Shown here: positions 33,859 through 44,400 of the stretch, piece by piece
How the letters are laid out: each line of letters starts with the position of its first letter
Position numbering within the stretch: the stretch's first letter is position 1
NCBI GenBank assembly: GCA_032622095.1
Contig: CP136067.1
Span: 44,065,549-44,129,548 of the forward strand
Origin: Siphonodentalium dalli
Taxonomy: Eukaryota; Mollusca; Scaphopoda; Gadilida; Siphonodentaliidae
Length of the DNA stretch: 64,000 bases
Direction of reading: 5' to 3'
The notes under the pieces: model-generated
What the model was told of the DNA's origin: nothing
Seen by the model: the letters and a program-made list of their open reading frames with translations, nothing else
The model's database searches: none
Made by a program: the position numbers and the translations under genes

Positions 33859-35580
33859 TCTATTATATATTTTGAAAGATCTGTGTGTGTATGTGTTTGT
33901 TTGTGTGTGTGTTTGTGTGTTTGAAATCGATGGACTCCAAAACGACTAAGCCAATTTCGATGAAATTTGGTATTTTAGGGTATTTTCGGCCGGAGACGAA
34001 CATAGGCATATTTATTTGTCCGTGCGAGGTCAACTTTTCACGTGCGGAGGTCAAATCTATTTTTACGCCGTTTTTGCGCTAATATATTTCAGTTCGGTGC
34101 TCACAAATCGATTCGATATAGCGCGAATAATAAATTGCCAGTCATATAATTTGCACGGTTAGAATCTGTGGCGTTTCCTCTTTCCAACGATATATAATAT
34201 GTATGTATCCGTTTTAGTTATCTGCCTCAATTATTAGGTATAAGTGGTACGATGCTTTTATCAGGATAAAATCAATGCGTAACTTCTATGACGTCGTCAG
34301 AGGTCATAAAGTTAGATTACGTTAACTCTCACCCTGCCGATGCATTTGACTGTGTCGCGTTAACTCATCACCGGCCGAGGTATCCGCAAATGACATTGGG
34401 CTATATATCTCGGAAACGGGTGTAGCTATCGACTTGAAATTTGGTATGTGAATGTATCTTGCCCCGGATACGAATTTTATCGGGTCGCCGAGCACGTGCG
34501 ACGCCAGCTTCGCGCATGCGCAGACGAGATCTCGGAAACGGGTTGAGATATTGACTTTAAATTTGGTATGTGAATGTATCTTGCCCCGGATACGAATTTT
34601 ATCGGGTCGCCGAGCACGTGCGACACCAGCTTCGCGCATGCGCAGACCAGATCTAGGAAACGGGTGGAGCAATCGACTTGAAATTTGGTTTTTTAATAGC
34701 CCGGACGAAGTCGGGTGACCTTCTAGTCTATTATATATTTTGGAAGATCTGTTTGTTTGTTTGTTTGTGTGTGTGTGTGTAATCGATGAACTCGAAAACG
34801 GCCGACCCGATTTCGATGAAACTTGGTATGTGGGGGTATTTTCGGGTCAGGAGTAACATAGGCCTATTGATTTTCAGATCCGAGGTCAACTTTTCACGTG
34901 CCGAGGTCAAATCTGTTTTTACGCTGTGTTACGGGACTTTCATTTGAGTTCGGTGCTTACAAATCGATTCGAAACAGCGCGAATAATAAAATGCCAGTCA
35001 TAATAATGACACTATGAGAATCTTTCGTGTTTCCTCTTTCCAACGATATATAATGCGTATGTATCCGTTTTAGTTATCTGCCTCAATTATCAAGAAGAAG
35101 TGGTACTATCTTCCATCAGGATAAAAACAATGCGTAACTTCTATGACGTCGTTAGAGGTCATAACGTTAGATCACGTTAACGCTTAACCAGCCGATGCAT
35201 TTGACTGTTTCAGACGTCTTGGCGATATCTCGGGCACCGATGGTAATTTATCCTTACGTTGAAACTTGATAATTAATGAGCGTGTGTGTATGAGGCGCGT
35301 TTATATACTTGAGTGGAAATCAAATCGGGTTAAACTGGCGGATGTTTACGGACGATTTCCACCATTTTTGGGGTGTTGGTGTTTGACCCCACCTTACCTT
35401 CAAAATGGTCAATTCAAGGTCAAATCGGGTAAAACCGGATGGATTTCGACGGGTACTTTTGTCGGGTACTTTTGTTCGGGCACTGTGTTTTGGACGGGTC
35501 AAATCGTGACCCCACTTGACCTTGGCCTTCAAAATAGACAATTCAAGGTCAAACCCGGACGAAGTCGGGTCACCTTCTAG
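33859..35580 (+). mobile_element. Two Helitron-like Z units in tandem, right arm
   Basis: The units are 33859-34726 and 34727-35580. Each starts TCTATTATATATTTTG and ends CCCGGACGAAGTCGGGT..CTTCTAG. The first CTAG abuts the second TC exactly. The first unit contains a ~120 bp subrepeat (GGTATGTGAATGTATCTTG... GCGCATGCGCAGAC). The left arm carries three units at the mirrored place, so copy number differs between arms. Confidence 0.65.
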
Positions 35581-35639
35581 TACTATATATAGAGGTTATC
35601 AGAAGTTGGATCAGTTGCACAATGGCCAACAATAACCCA

Positions 35640-36290
35640 AATTCAACTTGATAGAACTAGAAACTGCGCTATTGGAAAATTAAATTTAATCAGGATTCCA
35701 TCTACTGATACAACAAAATAAGAATAACTATGCAGAACTCAGCTGAAGAAGAGTCACGCGGGTATATCATGGTTGTGTTTGGTATTAGCATTATTCTTCA
35801 AACTGGGATAAACTGGGATGAACAGTTGTATTTCCACATGTTTTGATAAACAATTTGGTTCCAGCAATACAGTAATGCCCTAATTAAATGACTCCATAAC
35901 CACAGCAGAATAATGGGTAATTTTTCAGGGGAGAGCTTTCCGATGAATGACAACAAGCCATATTTCCAACTAAATCCTGAAAAATTACCCATTATTTTGC
36001 TGTGGTTATGGAGTCAATTAATTAGGGCATTACTGTATATCACATAGAACAAATAATTTGAAATTTGTTGTACCGGTACCATGTATTCTGTAGAATACTC
36101 AAATGTGATTATGTGACTAGATCATGTGACTATATATTATGAAAATGAATGTTAATAAAAACTTTGGCACTCTGCCTATATATCCCTAGAAATGTGATTA
36201 TGTTGACACATTTCTTGATTAATGACACTTGTATGATAAATTCAAATAGTATAGTTATCTCATTATGCACTGTTCTATTCAAATATCGCG
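35640..36290. repeat. W segment, right copy
   Basis: Reverse complement of 25300-26140, with the E MITE inserted at 35870-36035. The non-MITE sequence has diverged noticeably from the left copy, which argues against an assembly duplicate. Confidence 0.7.
35870..36035. mobile_element. Family E palindromic MITE (copy 1), verified TA target
   Basis: The 166 bp foldback has ends CAGTAATGCCCTAATTAA and its reverse complement, flanked by TA. The left arm reads GCAATATATCACATAG at the same place without it, so the TA duplication is proven by the empty site. This fits a Tc1/mariner-type MITE. Confidence 0.9.
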
Positions 36291-36354
36291 CAATAAATTA
36301 TGATAATGCAGGATAATCAGCTATTTGGTTGCTCGGTTGATAATTTTCTCAAAT

Positions 36355-36545
36355 TTAGGGGGGTGGGTGTCCAAAACTGACCGGAAAAAAATTCCTGAAA
36401 CGGAAAAAAAGGGTGGGTGTCCAAAATTGCCTGGAAAAAAAGGCCGGAAACGGAAGAAATTGGGTGGGTGGGTCCCCCGAGGCCGGAAAAAATTAAAATG
36501 ATCATACGTGCCTGGAAATTTTTTCCGACCCCCCCCCCCCCCCCT
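36355..36545. repeat. Family K block: GGGTGGGTGTCC repeats and C-run
   Basis: Repeats of GGGTGGGTGTCCAAAA.TG.C.GGAAAAAAA end in TTTTCCGACC plus a C-run at 36527-36544. Related K blocks are at 28260-28320, 33688-33740, 57860-58010 and 58360-58412. Confidence 0.65.
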
Positions 36546-38180
36546 GGTGATACGAGAAATCTAATTATGTGGTTTAGATACGCCAAATTGGTGCCGTTTG
36601 GATGAGATATATGGGGGCCCTAAATGTGTTACGAATTTGTACACTCGCCAATTTTATACAAAAACTTATACAAAATCATCCACACGGTATGAGGAGTCTA
36701 ATGGGGTGGTTTAAAGCTGTCAAAAGTGGCGTCATTCGAGTCAGGGGTGCACTGAAAGGGAGAGGGGCACCAACATTGATACAAATAATTTTAGCGCCGA
36801 TCTCACCAAATTAATAGCCATTCTTCTCCATGTTTAGCGTCGATTTCCACCAGCCTGATACATATTCTTCTCCTTGGTACGGGGAATCTATAATCGTGTG
36901 ATTTAAATACGCCAAATTGGTGCCGTTTGGGTGAGAGATATGGGGCCCTAAATTTGATACAAATTTGTATACTCGCCAATTTTCAACAATTTTATATATA
37001 TTCATCTCCAGAATGAGTCTAAGTTTGTGGTTTAATGATGTCAAATGTGGCGCCGCTTGAGTCCGAAATAGGGACAGGCGGGTCACCAAAACTGACAGAA
37101 ATATATTTAGTTCAATTAACATCAAATTCATACACGTTCATCTCAAATGATACGAGGAATCAAATCGTGCGTGTTAAAAACGTCACATTTGGTGCCTAGA
37201 TATATTTGCAAATATATGTCTGTCTGTATATGTGTTCTATAAATAACTTCACGGGGTACAATCGAGATGGAACCCAGGCGTTCTAGCAGTGGTAACTTTT
37301 TACGAGGAAGATAACATTTGGTGCATGTTAAAATATTAGAATAGCTCATGTTAATATTATACCATAATTGAGTCTGCCCCATTCAATATAATTTCCACAC
37401 AAAAGTTACAAGAGATATGGAAATGTATAGAAGGCCTGTTCAACAATAGTGGTCACAGTGTGCCGTCAAATATAATTTCTTCTGAGATAAAAGAAAACGG
37501 AGTCAGTGGCACATGACTTTTCAGGATCATCCAATACTGACAACTGATAAGGTTATATCTGCCCAATATGCAGAGGATATCTTTCATGCTTTAGATCAGA
37601 CTCATCGCCTAACATAAACAACTCAATATCTTGCTCTGTGTCGGGCACGTGTAGCTGATATAGTTTCATAGCAACATTTCTTTTAAACTGAGAATAATTA
37701 GCCACTATATAGCACAATGAACAGAGGAGCACCTGGACATTTCTTTAAAACATATGCATATCTTCATGGATATATGATAACCAGGTGTCCTCAAAATCTT
37801 AGTCAAACCTACTAGATTGATTGATACATCGCTATGTAAAACTCAATTATCGGCTTTTATTTTAGCGAATTAATGTGTTTATGATGTTCATGTTATAACG
37901 TCTGAAGTATACGCAGTTGTAAATAAGTAAATAGTTCTTTATTGGTGGGACGGATTAATCGCGATAAACACAATGACAATCGCCCCGATCCGACAAGGTG
38001 AGCTACTACTTATATTCCGTGTGTAGGAATCATGTTTTGTGATGCTATTTGGATATATAATTTATGAGAATATGTGTAACGCTTTGAGCAAGAGTATCCT
38101 GTATTCCCACCATATATATCCACACTATGCAGAGGGTTTCCCATCACTTTAACCTGGGCAACGCCGGGTAACCCTGCTAG
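36546..38180 (+). mobile_element. Hel-2 right copy, 3' part
   Basis: It starts with Y monomers (36546-37190), includes a decayed Hel-2-like start near 37198 followed by a GTCTGTCTG stretch, and matches the left arm back to 14030. It ends ACCTGGGCAACGCCGGGTAA, then CCCTGCTAG at 38180 with T after it: the Helitron 3' layout of hairpin, short spacer, CTAG, T. Confidence 0.65.
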
Positions 38181-38597
38181 TGTTCTTTATGAATATAATG
38201 ATATTTGAAGATAGTTTTCAGAATAATTCCAGAAAAAGTCCGAATTAATGAGTCTATGCCTCAATGATTCATAAAGCTCCCACATTGAGTATTCTACAAA
38301 CAAATATTAGTCCTTAAAAACCAAGAAAAACACATAATGTTCTATTTATGATCCAACTTCACGAACCCTTCTATTTAGTATTTAAAATTCTCTACTAATG
38401 AAACTTCGCGTGTGGAAAGCATTGTTATGTAAATATTACTTAGGTGGTTTCTACGTGCACTGTAATGGTTTCCCGGTGAAATTATCAGCTGAGGGTCTTT
38501 CCTCCACTCATAAAACTGACAATGTTTGTGACATTGCCTAGTGGATGAAACAATGATAAAACAAATACACCCACCAAACAAAACCATGAAATCCCTA
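38181..38597. other. Unassigned DNA outside the right arm
   Basis: No element or gene seen. It lies between the Hel-2 3' end and a family D MITE. Confidence 0.4.
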
Positions 38598-38601
38598 TTA
38601 A

Positions 38602-38970
38602 CCCTTTACCCAACAAAACGGCCAAAACCGGCCAAATAAAGCTTCAACAGCCTAAATTATCTTGGGTCTGTCTCAATAAAACCATACAAATATGGATATC
38701 ATTGGAACCGGCTCATTGACCACATTGTGATGGTTATGCCCTGTGCCAATGCATTCTCTTATATATGCGAGTCGACCATAGGTAGCCTCGCATATATATA
38801 AGAGAATGCATTGGCCTAAAATAAATCTTTTTTTTAACACATTTTGCCATGTTTTCTTACATTCTTTAACAATTTTATAATTATTTTAATGTGTTAAGCC
38901 AATGCATTCTCTTATGGTCGACTCGCATATATAAGAGAATGCATTGGCACAGGGCCGTTCTGGTAAAGGG
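38602..38970. mobile_element. Family D MITE (copy 2)
   Basis: TTAA at 38598-38601 and 38971-38974, with CCCTTTACCCAACA at the left end. The right end is shortened (GGTAAAGGG) and the second hairpin has lost part of its loop. Its right TTAA coincides with an internal TTAA of a family C element. Confidence 0.8.
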
Positions 38971-38974
38971 TTAA

Positions 38975-39323
38975 CGCTCCTAAATTACTATTTCTTCGGT
39001 TCGGGGGTAAAAAATATTATATTTGAGCCAAGGAACCCACCCATCATTTGAAGCCCAGAGTTTTTCAGATTTTGAGTTCTGAAATTTGTTATTTTTCAAA
39101 ACCTCGAATATTTGACGTTGAGAAAATGTTGACATATAACAACTTTTGGGCAATGTTATACTATAGTTGACTGTGGTTAGCATTATTTTTTGGCAATTAA
39201 TCGATTCTGATAACTCAAGCGGCATTTCAAAAAATGTTGTTGTTTTTTGTTGTTGTTGTTTTTTTTTTGTTTTTTTTTTTGGAATCTGATGATATGGGGA
39301 CCATCGAATCGGATTGTGTACCT
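38975..39323. mobile_element. Family C element, 5' end missing
   Basis: It begins CGCTCCTAAATTACTATTTC immediately after the D element and ends TTGTGTACCT followed by TTAA (39324-39327). The left end of C is absent on the other side of D. A TTG/T-rich run lies at 39237-39280. Confidence 0.7.
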
Positions 39324-39799
39324 TTAATAGAAAGTCTGTATTTTTCTAACTTTATGTCCATTAACTGTGCTATAGCAGCAAGTGGGGAGAGAGAAACAGT
39401 GCGGGTACATGAGTCCATCACATTTGAATGTTAAGTATCAATCGATATCGATCAACATACTTCGTAAATGTCAATCATTTGTGGAGTGGTCCGAATCAGG
39501 AATAACAGATCCGCCCATATTCAAAGTTCCCAGGAACTCAGTGTGTTATCGCGGAATTCTATTGGCGAATGATGGCTATTGGCAGGCGTTATATAGGAAT
39601 CAAACTACAGAATAAGACATGATATCGGAAATCAGAAAAGTACAAAAAGCGGATCCACAACCCGCGATATTCAGTTGTTGTGTGTCAGTTAGTTCGTAAA
39701 TTTGCTCGATTGCTACGTTGTTTATAAATTTGCCGACTTGGCGAGACGTATGGTGAACGTACCTGAGTTGCCGTGTAGTAACTTGATTTAAAAGAAGGA

Positions 39800-39816
39800 T
39801 ACTAACAACACAGGTG
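39800..39816 (+). promoter_or_regulatory. Candidate splice donor of a non-coding exon
   Basis: ACACAGGTGAGTTT matches the consensus CAG|GTGAGT, with GT at 39814-39815. TATATAGG about 220 bp upstream (near 39592) could be a TATA box. No coding frame supports an exon here. Confidence 0.15.
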
Positions 39817-39836
39817 AGTTTCTATTAACTTTACAT

Positions 39837-39993
39837 ACTTACTTCGCAAAGTTATCTCAACTATACAAACACAACGTATACTTACTTCACAAAGTTATCT
39901 CAACTATACAAACACAACGTATACTTACTTCACAAAGTTATCTCAACTATACAAACTCTACATACTTACTTCACAAAGTTATCTCAACTATAC
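39837..39993. repeat. 43 bp minisatellite, about four copies
   Basis: The unit contains ACTTACTTCACAAAGTTATC followed by TCAACTATACAAACACAACG. The copies are contiguous, and the last is shortened. Confidence 0.85.
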
Positions 39994-40034
39994 ATTTACG
40001 TGGTTTAGATTTAAATCAAGCCTGATTTTAGCGT

Positions 40035-40430
40035 GTGTCATTAGCGGGCTAGCATCACTAAATTCACCCTCTGGGGACCTCATTCTGCTTAGACCCCATC
40101 TTCTCTTGAAAGTTTCTTTATTATCAAATTTCTATAGAAACGTAGATTCTATTTCTTTTTAGTTTAGTTTTCTCTATATAATTTCCCCAAATTGACAGAC
40201 GACACATTGCATAATCGAGGTTCCCAATGGGTGTACATTACAAAATTCACCATTTGGGGACTTCACATTGAGTCTATGTCTCCAGTAGCACATGAGGCCA
40301 CGCAGAATGAGGTCCCCATGAAGAGGGTGAATTTGGTGATGTTGGCCCGCTATCCGGGATAGCGTCACTAATTCACCCTCCGGGGACATCATTCTGCAAA
40401 TGACAGGTAACTTATAATCAGGGCTGATTG
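40035..40430. mobile_element. Family H repeat, copy 1
   Basis: It starts and ends with the motif TTCACCCTCTGGGGACCTCA and includes a hairpin at 40309-40397. A diverged copy in the same orientation is at 55616-56040. It is probably a non-autonomous DNA element. Confidence 0.65.
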
Positions 40431-40679
40431 AAACTTCTAATTTCGCCCGTCAAGCACACAAAGACTATAAAGGGTATCTATTATATAACAACTGTGATAT
40501 AAAGTGTTCTTGTACACAGTAAACTGATTCCGATTCTAGTTCCAGAGATAAATTTGAACAATTTGATTTTCCTGAGGTACGTACTCTTAGAAGACCACCG
40601 ACGATATATTTCATAGCGGCCTTTTAGCCGCCAATAAAAAAGCCACCACTGAGACAAGGAACGTACTATATCTTTGTCA

Positions 40680-41170
40680 GTATTACATTCAAGAAAACCA
40701 TAGTCATAAATGGTAACGCCCCAACGATAATATTTTTAGGCATATTTATAAATTATAATATAATTCCGTTAAAACAACTAATCCTTCAAATTATTACAAA
40801 AACTACGTCTTATTGCTCATTCACCACACCAGAAAACTTCTAAATGCGGATAAAATCTTCAAGAGTGGCCCAGCCATTGTTCATACCTAAACATCGAAAG
40901 CAATTAACGCGGTCATAAAAGTTACACACTGCAACAATGAGACATCCGCAAAGATACATCAGCGAAAACCAGAAATGTGTTGTCCTGCGAGATATCCCCA
41001 TCGCTATAGCCCCATTGACACGGCCAGATCAGCCTTACTACAATATCCTAAAATAACTCTCATCGCGTGAAACCAGAAATGTGTTGTCCTGCCAGATATA
41101 CCCATCGCCTCATTGCACAACCAGATCAGCGTAGCAAACCCATAGTATAGGGCGTAAATGGGGGCGCTAC
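40680..41170. repeat. Family I repeat, copy 1 (inverted partner at 51.2-51.8 kb)
   Basis: It matches 51170-51820 in reverse complement, including TGTTGTCCTGCGAGATATCC and ACCATAGTCATAAATGGTAA regions. Part of the unit (about 130 bp with AACCAGAAATGTGTTGTCCT) is repeated within each copy. It is non-coding. Confidence 0.7.
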
Positions 41171-41757
41171 TTGGGCGTCTCACTGCACGCATGACGTTAT
41201 GCGGAGCTAATCAACAAGCTGCAGTTAAACTCCCCATTGGTCACGGTTTCACGCTATATTCCCTTAAGATAGCTATATTTTCCTATAACAAGTTGTATAT
41301 AGTTACCTGTGTATAAAATGATCAACGGACGGTCACACGTCCCCACACACGGACACCGCTGAATACTACACTTTTTCGGGGGACAAATAGGGCCGTCGCT
41401 AGGCACTCGGGTTCATTTCCGTAAACATCACCAAATAATTTGGTGTACCAAATATACCTTATTTTGGTATACAATTTTCCCCTAAAGTGGAGCCAATAAA
41501 TTTGGTTAATTGTCGCCATAGAACCATTTGACTCTGCTACGTGGATAGCATGTGGAATCTAATCCAGCACAAAATGGTTCTACATGCAGTCATTCAAGGA
41601 GCCAAAATGCTTCAAACCGACTGGTTTTTATTCCATCAAAAAAGAATCACAATATAAAAGTTCGGTTCCAAAGTATAGTGGCAGGGTCGAATGGACGATC
41701 GGCATCGAAAAGTGAGAATTCGGGAGTAAAACAAAATGGTGGTAGTTTGGTGCCTTT

Positions 41758-41982
41758 TGTCGGGGATTGATTCCGCCCCTGACTAGTGTGTCTACCGGAC
41801 TGAGCTGCTAATCACGTTAATGACTGTGACGCTGGGTAATGCCTGAGGCAATTGAGTGAGTGAACTGTGTATGACCATGTATTGTGTGTAATTGACTTGG
41901 GAGTTGTAAATATGCTTCGCTAGAGTAAAGTTGTGCTTTCCGATACCTCCGATCTTCTCGCTTTCATTCGATCTTCCCGACA
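41758..41982 (+). repeat. 5' LTR
   Basis: TG...CA ends with 7 bp inverted termini TGTCGGG / CCCGACA. Confidence 0.75.
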
Positions 41983-42012
41983 TTTGGTCCCTCGAACCGG
42001 ATTAATCTCAAA

Positions 42013-43098
42013 ATGACAACTACCGACACAGAACACTGGACACGGCTATTCGACAGAACTCTGGAACTGCTTTGCATAGCGGACCCACTGATGGACCTAC
42101 CTATTGCTGATACACCTGACACCATTCGAAGCCTACATGCCGAGATTGAAGAAAATGTAGCAACTCTGGATAAAACATCATGGGAATTAATCAGTCACAT
42201 AGAGGATGATGACGTATATCTCAAAGAAGCTGACCTGATTGAAGACGCTATGTACCCTCTGAGAGATAGGTGTCGCATGATCCGACAACACCTGGACGGT
42301 CTTCTAAATGTCAAAGGCAGCTGTGTTTCCCGATTTGTGAAGTATATTCCGACGCCTGATGTTGGTTCCAGTTTACCAAAGGTTCAGTTGACACCAGATG
42401 CCTGTAGTGCTTCGCCTGCTGATCCAAGATCACATGAGCCCCTGTCTGCTACCAACCTCACAACCGCGGATGGGAGTTCTACTGGCGTTCCGATATCTTA
42501 TGTCTCTTCGAAGTCACTTGATGTTTTCATTCCGAAAGATACCGATGCCATCTCCGAAGTACAGGCTCCTTCTGCACTTCCGGATTATCCTGCTCACATC
42601 GAAGGACTTTCCGTTACATTTATCAGCCTGAAATTAAGTGTCGATTCAACGTCTGTTAACTCTGCGGCCTGTGATATCATGTCTACGACAGATTCTTCTA
42701 TACCATGTGAACAATCGCCAATGCCAGATGTGTTTCAACAGACTAACTCACCATTACATGCTATGCACGCATTGCCAGGAATTCGAACATCGCATCAATT
42801 GATCTCGACTCTCGTCGCATATGACCTTAAGATTGTGATTGCCAGCTCGTCATTTATCAGTCAAACTCTTCCTGGCTTTGGACAGTCTTCGTTTGATGAT
42901 AGACCAATACATACACACGTGTTTGGATATATGATGTTATTCGGATGTCCGAGACCAGATTATACTGACCAACGCCTGTCATGTTGTATTGGGTTTCTCT
43001 TGCAGTCTTATTCTGGACAAAGCAGGATACTGGCTGTGACACTGGACTTCCGTCCTGTCCCCCGGAGGATGTCGGGGATTGATTCCGCCCCTGACTAG
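42013..43098 (+). CDS. Gag-like protein of the BEL-like element
   Basis: A 361-residue frame starts 31 bp after the 5' LTR, immediately behind the primer-binding site. Residues about 25-105 form a helical, acidic segment (IRSLHAEIEENVATLDKTS, then EDDDVYLKEADLIEDAMYPL) resembling the N-terminal helix region of BEL/Pao gag proteins. The rest (about 110-361) is rich in S, T, P and A, with no zinc knuckle or protease motif. It runs into the 3' LTR, where it stops at 43096-43098. It would supply at most a partial structural protein; other functions would have to come from an autonomous relative. BEL assignment rests on this N-terminal pattern and is moderate. Confidence 0.55.
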   Translation: MTTTDTEHWTRLFDRTLELLCIADPLMDLPIADTPDTIRSLHAEIEENVATLDKTSWELISHIEDDDVYLKEADLIEDAMYPLRDRCRMIRQHLDGLLNVKGSCVSRFVKYIPTPDVGSSLPKVQLTPDACSASPADPRSHEPLSATNLTTADGSSTGVPISYVSSKSLDVFIPKDTDAISEVQAPSALPDYPAHIEGLSVTFISLKLSVDSTSVNSAACDIMSTTDSSIPCEQSPMPDVFQQTNSPLHAMHALPGIRTSHQLISTLVAYDLKIVIASSSFISQTLPGFGQSSFDDRPIHTHVFGYMMLFGCPRPDYTDQRLSCCIGFLLQSYSGQSRILAVTLDFRPVPRRMSGIDSAPD

Positions 43099-43294
43099 TG
43101 TGTCTACCGGACTGAGCTGCTAATCATGTTAATGACTGTGACGCTGGGTAATGCCTGAGGCAATTGAGTGAGTGAACCGTGTATGACCATGTATTGTGTG
43201 TAATTGACTTGGGAGTTGTAAATATGCTTCGATAGAGTAAAGTTGTGCTTTCCGATACCTCCGATCTTCTCGCTTCCATTCGAACTTCCCGACA
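43070..43294 (+). repeat. 3' LTR
   Basis: Same length and ends as the 5' LTR. It is preceded by CCCGGAGGA, a weak candidate polypurine tract. Confidence 0.75.
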
Positions 43295-43429
43295 AAAGCT
43301 TTATCTGAAAAAAAAATGTTGTCTTACCACCATCACTCAAACACAACATATCGACGTCTAATATAAACACACAATCTAAACAATATATCGCTTCAAACTG
43401 CCGTATAATACATTTTGACCGACTTTCGT

Positions 43430-44400
43430 ATTCATTGTTCGCAGCGTGTTGGAATTAAAATTAGCCGTCATATTGGGCGTCATCTTGGATTTTGGTTGTC
43501 TACTAAGACCGGATGTGGATGCAAATTTAACATTTTATGTTTCTTTGTTGTATTCAACACAAAGTAATTCCGAACGATTTGCTTAATTCTTTGCATGCTG
43601 GACTATGGTCACAAGTGCCGCCATTATGTGGACGTTTGTGACTGGGTATTGATTAAGTTTTTGTTTACTAATTCTCCAACTGATAATATAGACTAACGGT
43701 GAAACTACTGTACCCTATGAGATATCGTCTATGTAGTCACTTCAATGATATACAATATGCCACAGGGGACGTTCCTTTTTAGTTCGTTCGTATGTGCGTT
43801 CGCTAAGTGGTACTGGTATTGGACGCCATTTTGTTGTATCATACTCTTCTAATAGTGAATATGGATGGAAATTCATACCTGTCACTTCGTATGTGTGTTG
43901 TACATTAAATAAAACAACATACTGCGCATAATGCTATCACTCGTGGTTCCAATACCAGTCCATAACTTTATTTCTAATTTTATGACATTGGATGGAGGGA
44001 TACAGTTCTACCTATTAGCTTACCAATTGAAAAGATGTATTAATGGTCAAATTAATGTTTGATATGAAATGTTAATCTATGTAGTCAATACAATAATATA
44101 GATTTTTACCACTGGGGACGTTCCTTTTGGGGATTTTTCGTATGTCGCTCCACAGAGTCTTAAAATAAAAACTGAATGCCATATTGGACGCCATCTTGGA
44201 TTTTGATACTCTTCTAATGGTGAATATGGTTGGAAATTAGAATTTTACATTTGTTATGTGTGTTCTACACGAAATAAAAGGAAATACTACGCACTATTCT
44301 ATCATTCTGGGATCCAATCCCAGGCGATGGCTATACTCAGCATTTTATGACATTGGGGGAGGGGTAAGTTTTTTCCAATTAATTACAATATTTGTAGGGA
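43430..44400. repeat. Diverged ~340 bp tandem repeat, about three copies
   Basis: Each copy carries GGACGCCATNTTGGATTTTG-like and GGGGACGTTCCTTTT-like blocks, and TTTTATGACATTGG. Copy boundaries are near 43755 and 44105. There is no coding frame. Confidence 0.6.

Larger units (their letters stand above)
41758..43294 (+). mobile_element. Short LTR retroelement, BEL/Pao-like, non-autonomous
   Basis: The 225 bp LTRs at 41758-41982 and 43070-43294 start TGTCGGGG and end CCCGACA, and differ at about five positions. After the 5' LTR, TTTGGTCCCTCGAACCGG (41983-42000) looks like a tRNA primer-binding site. The interior is only 1.09 kb and encodes a gag-like N terminus but no protease, RT or integrase. 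A 5 bp target duplication is not visible (CCTTT versus AAAGC), which suggests recombination between copies or old decay. Confidence 0.7.

Noticed and set aside
14030-38180. Inverted duplication as a plain assembly artefact
   Set aside because: The arms have diverged in sequence and carry different insertions with their own target duplications, which an artefactual inverted copy would not show.
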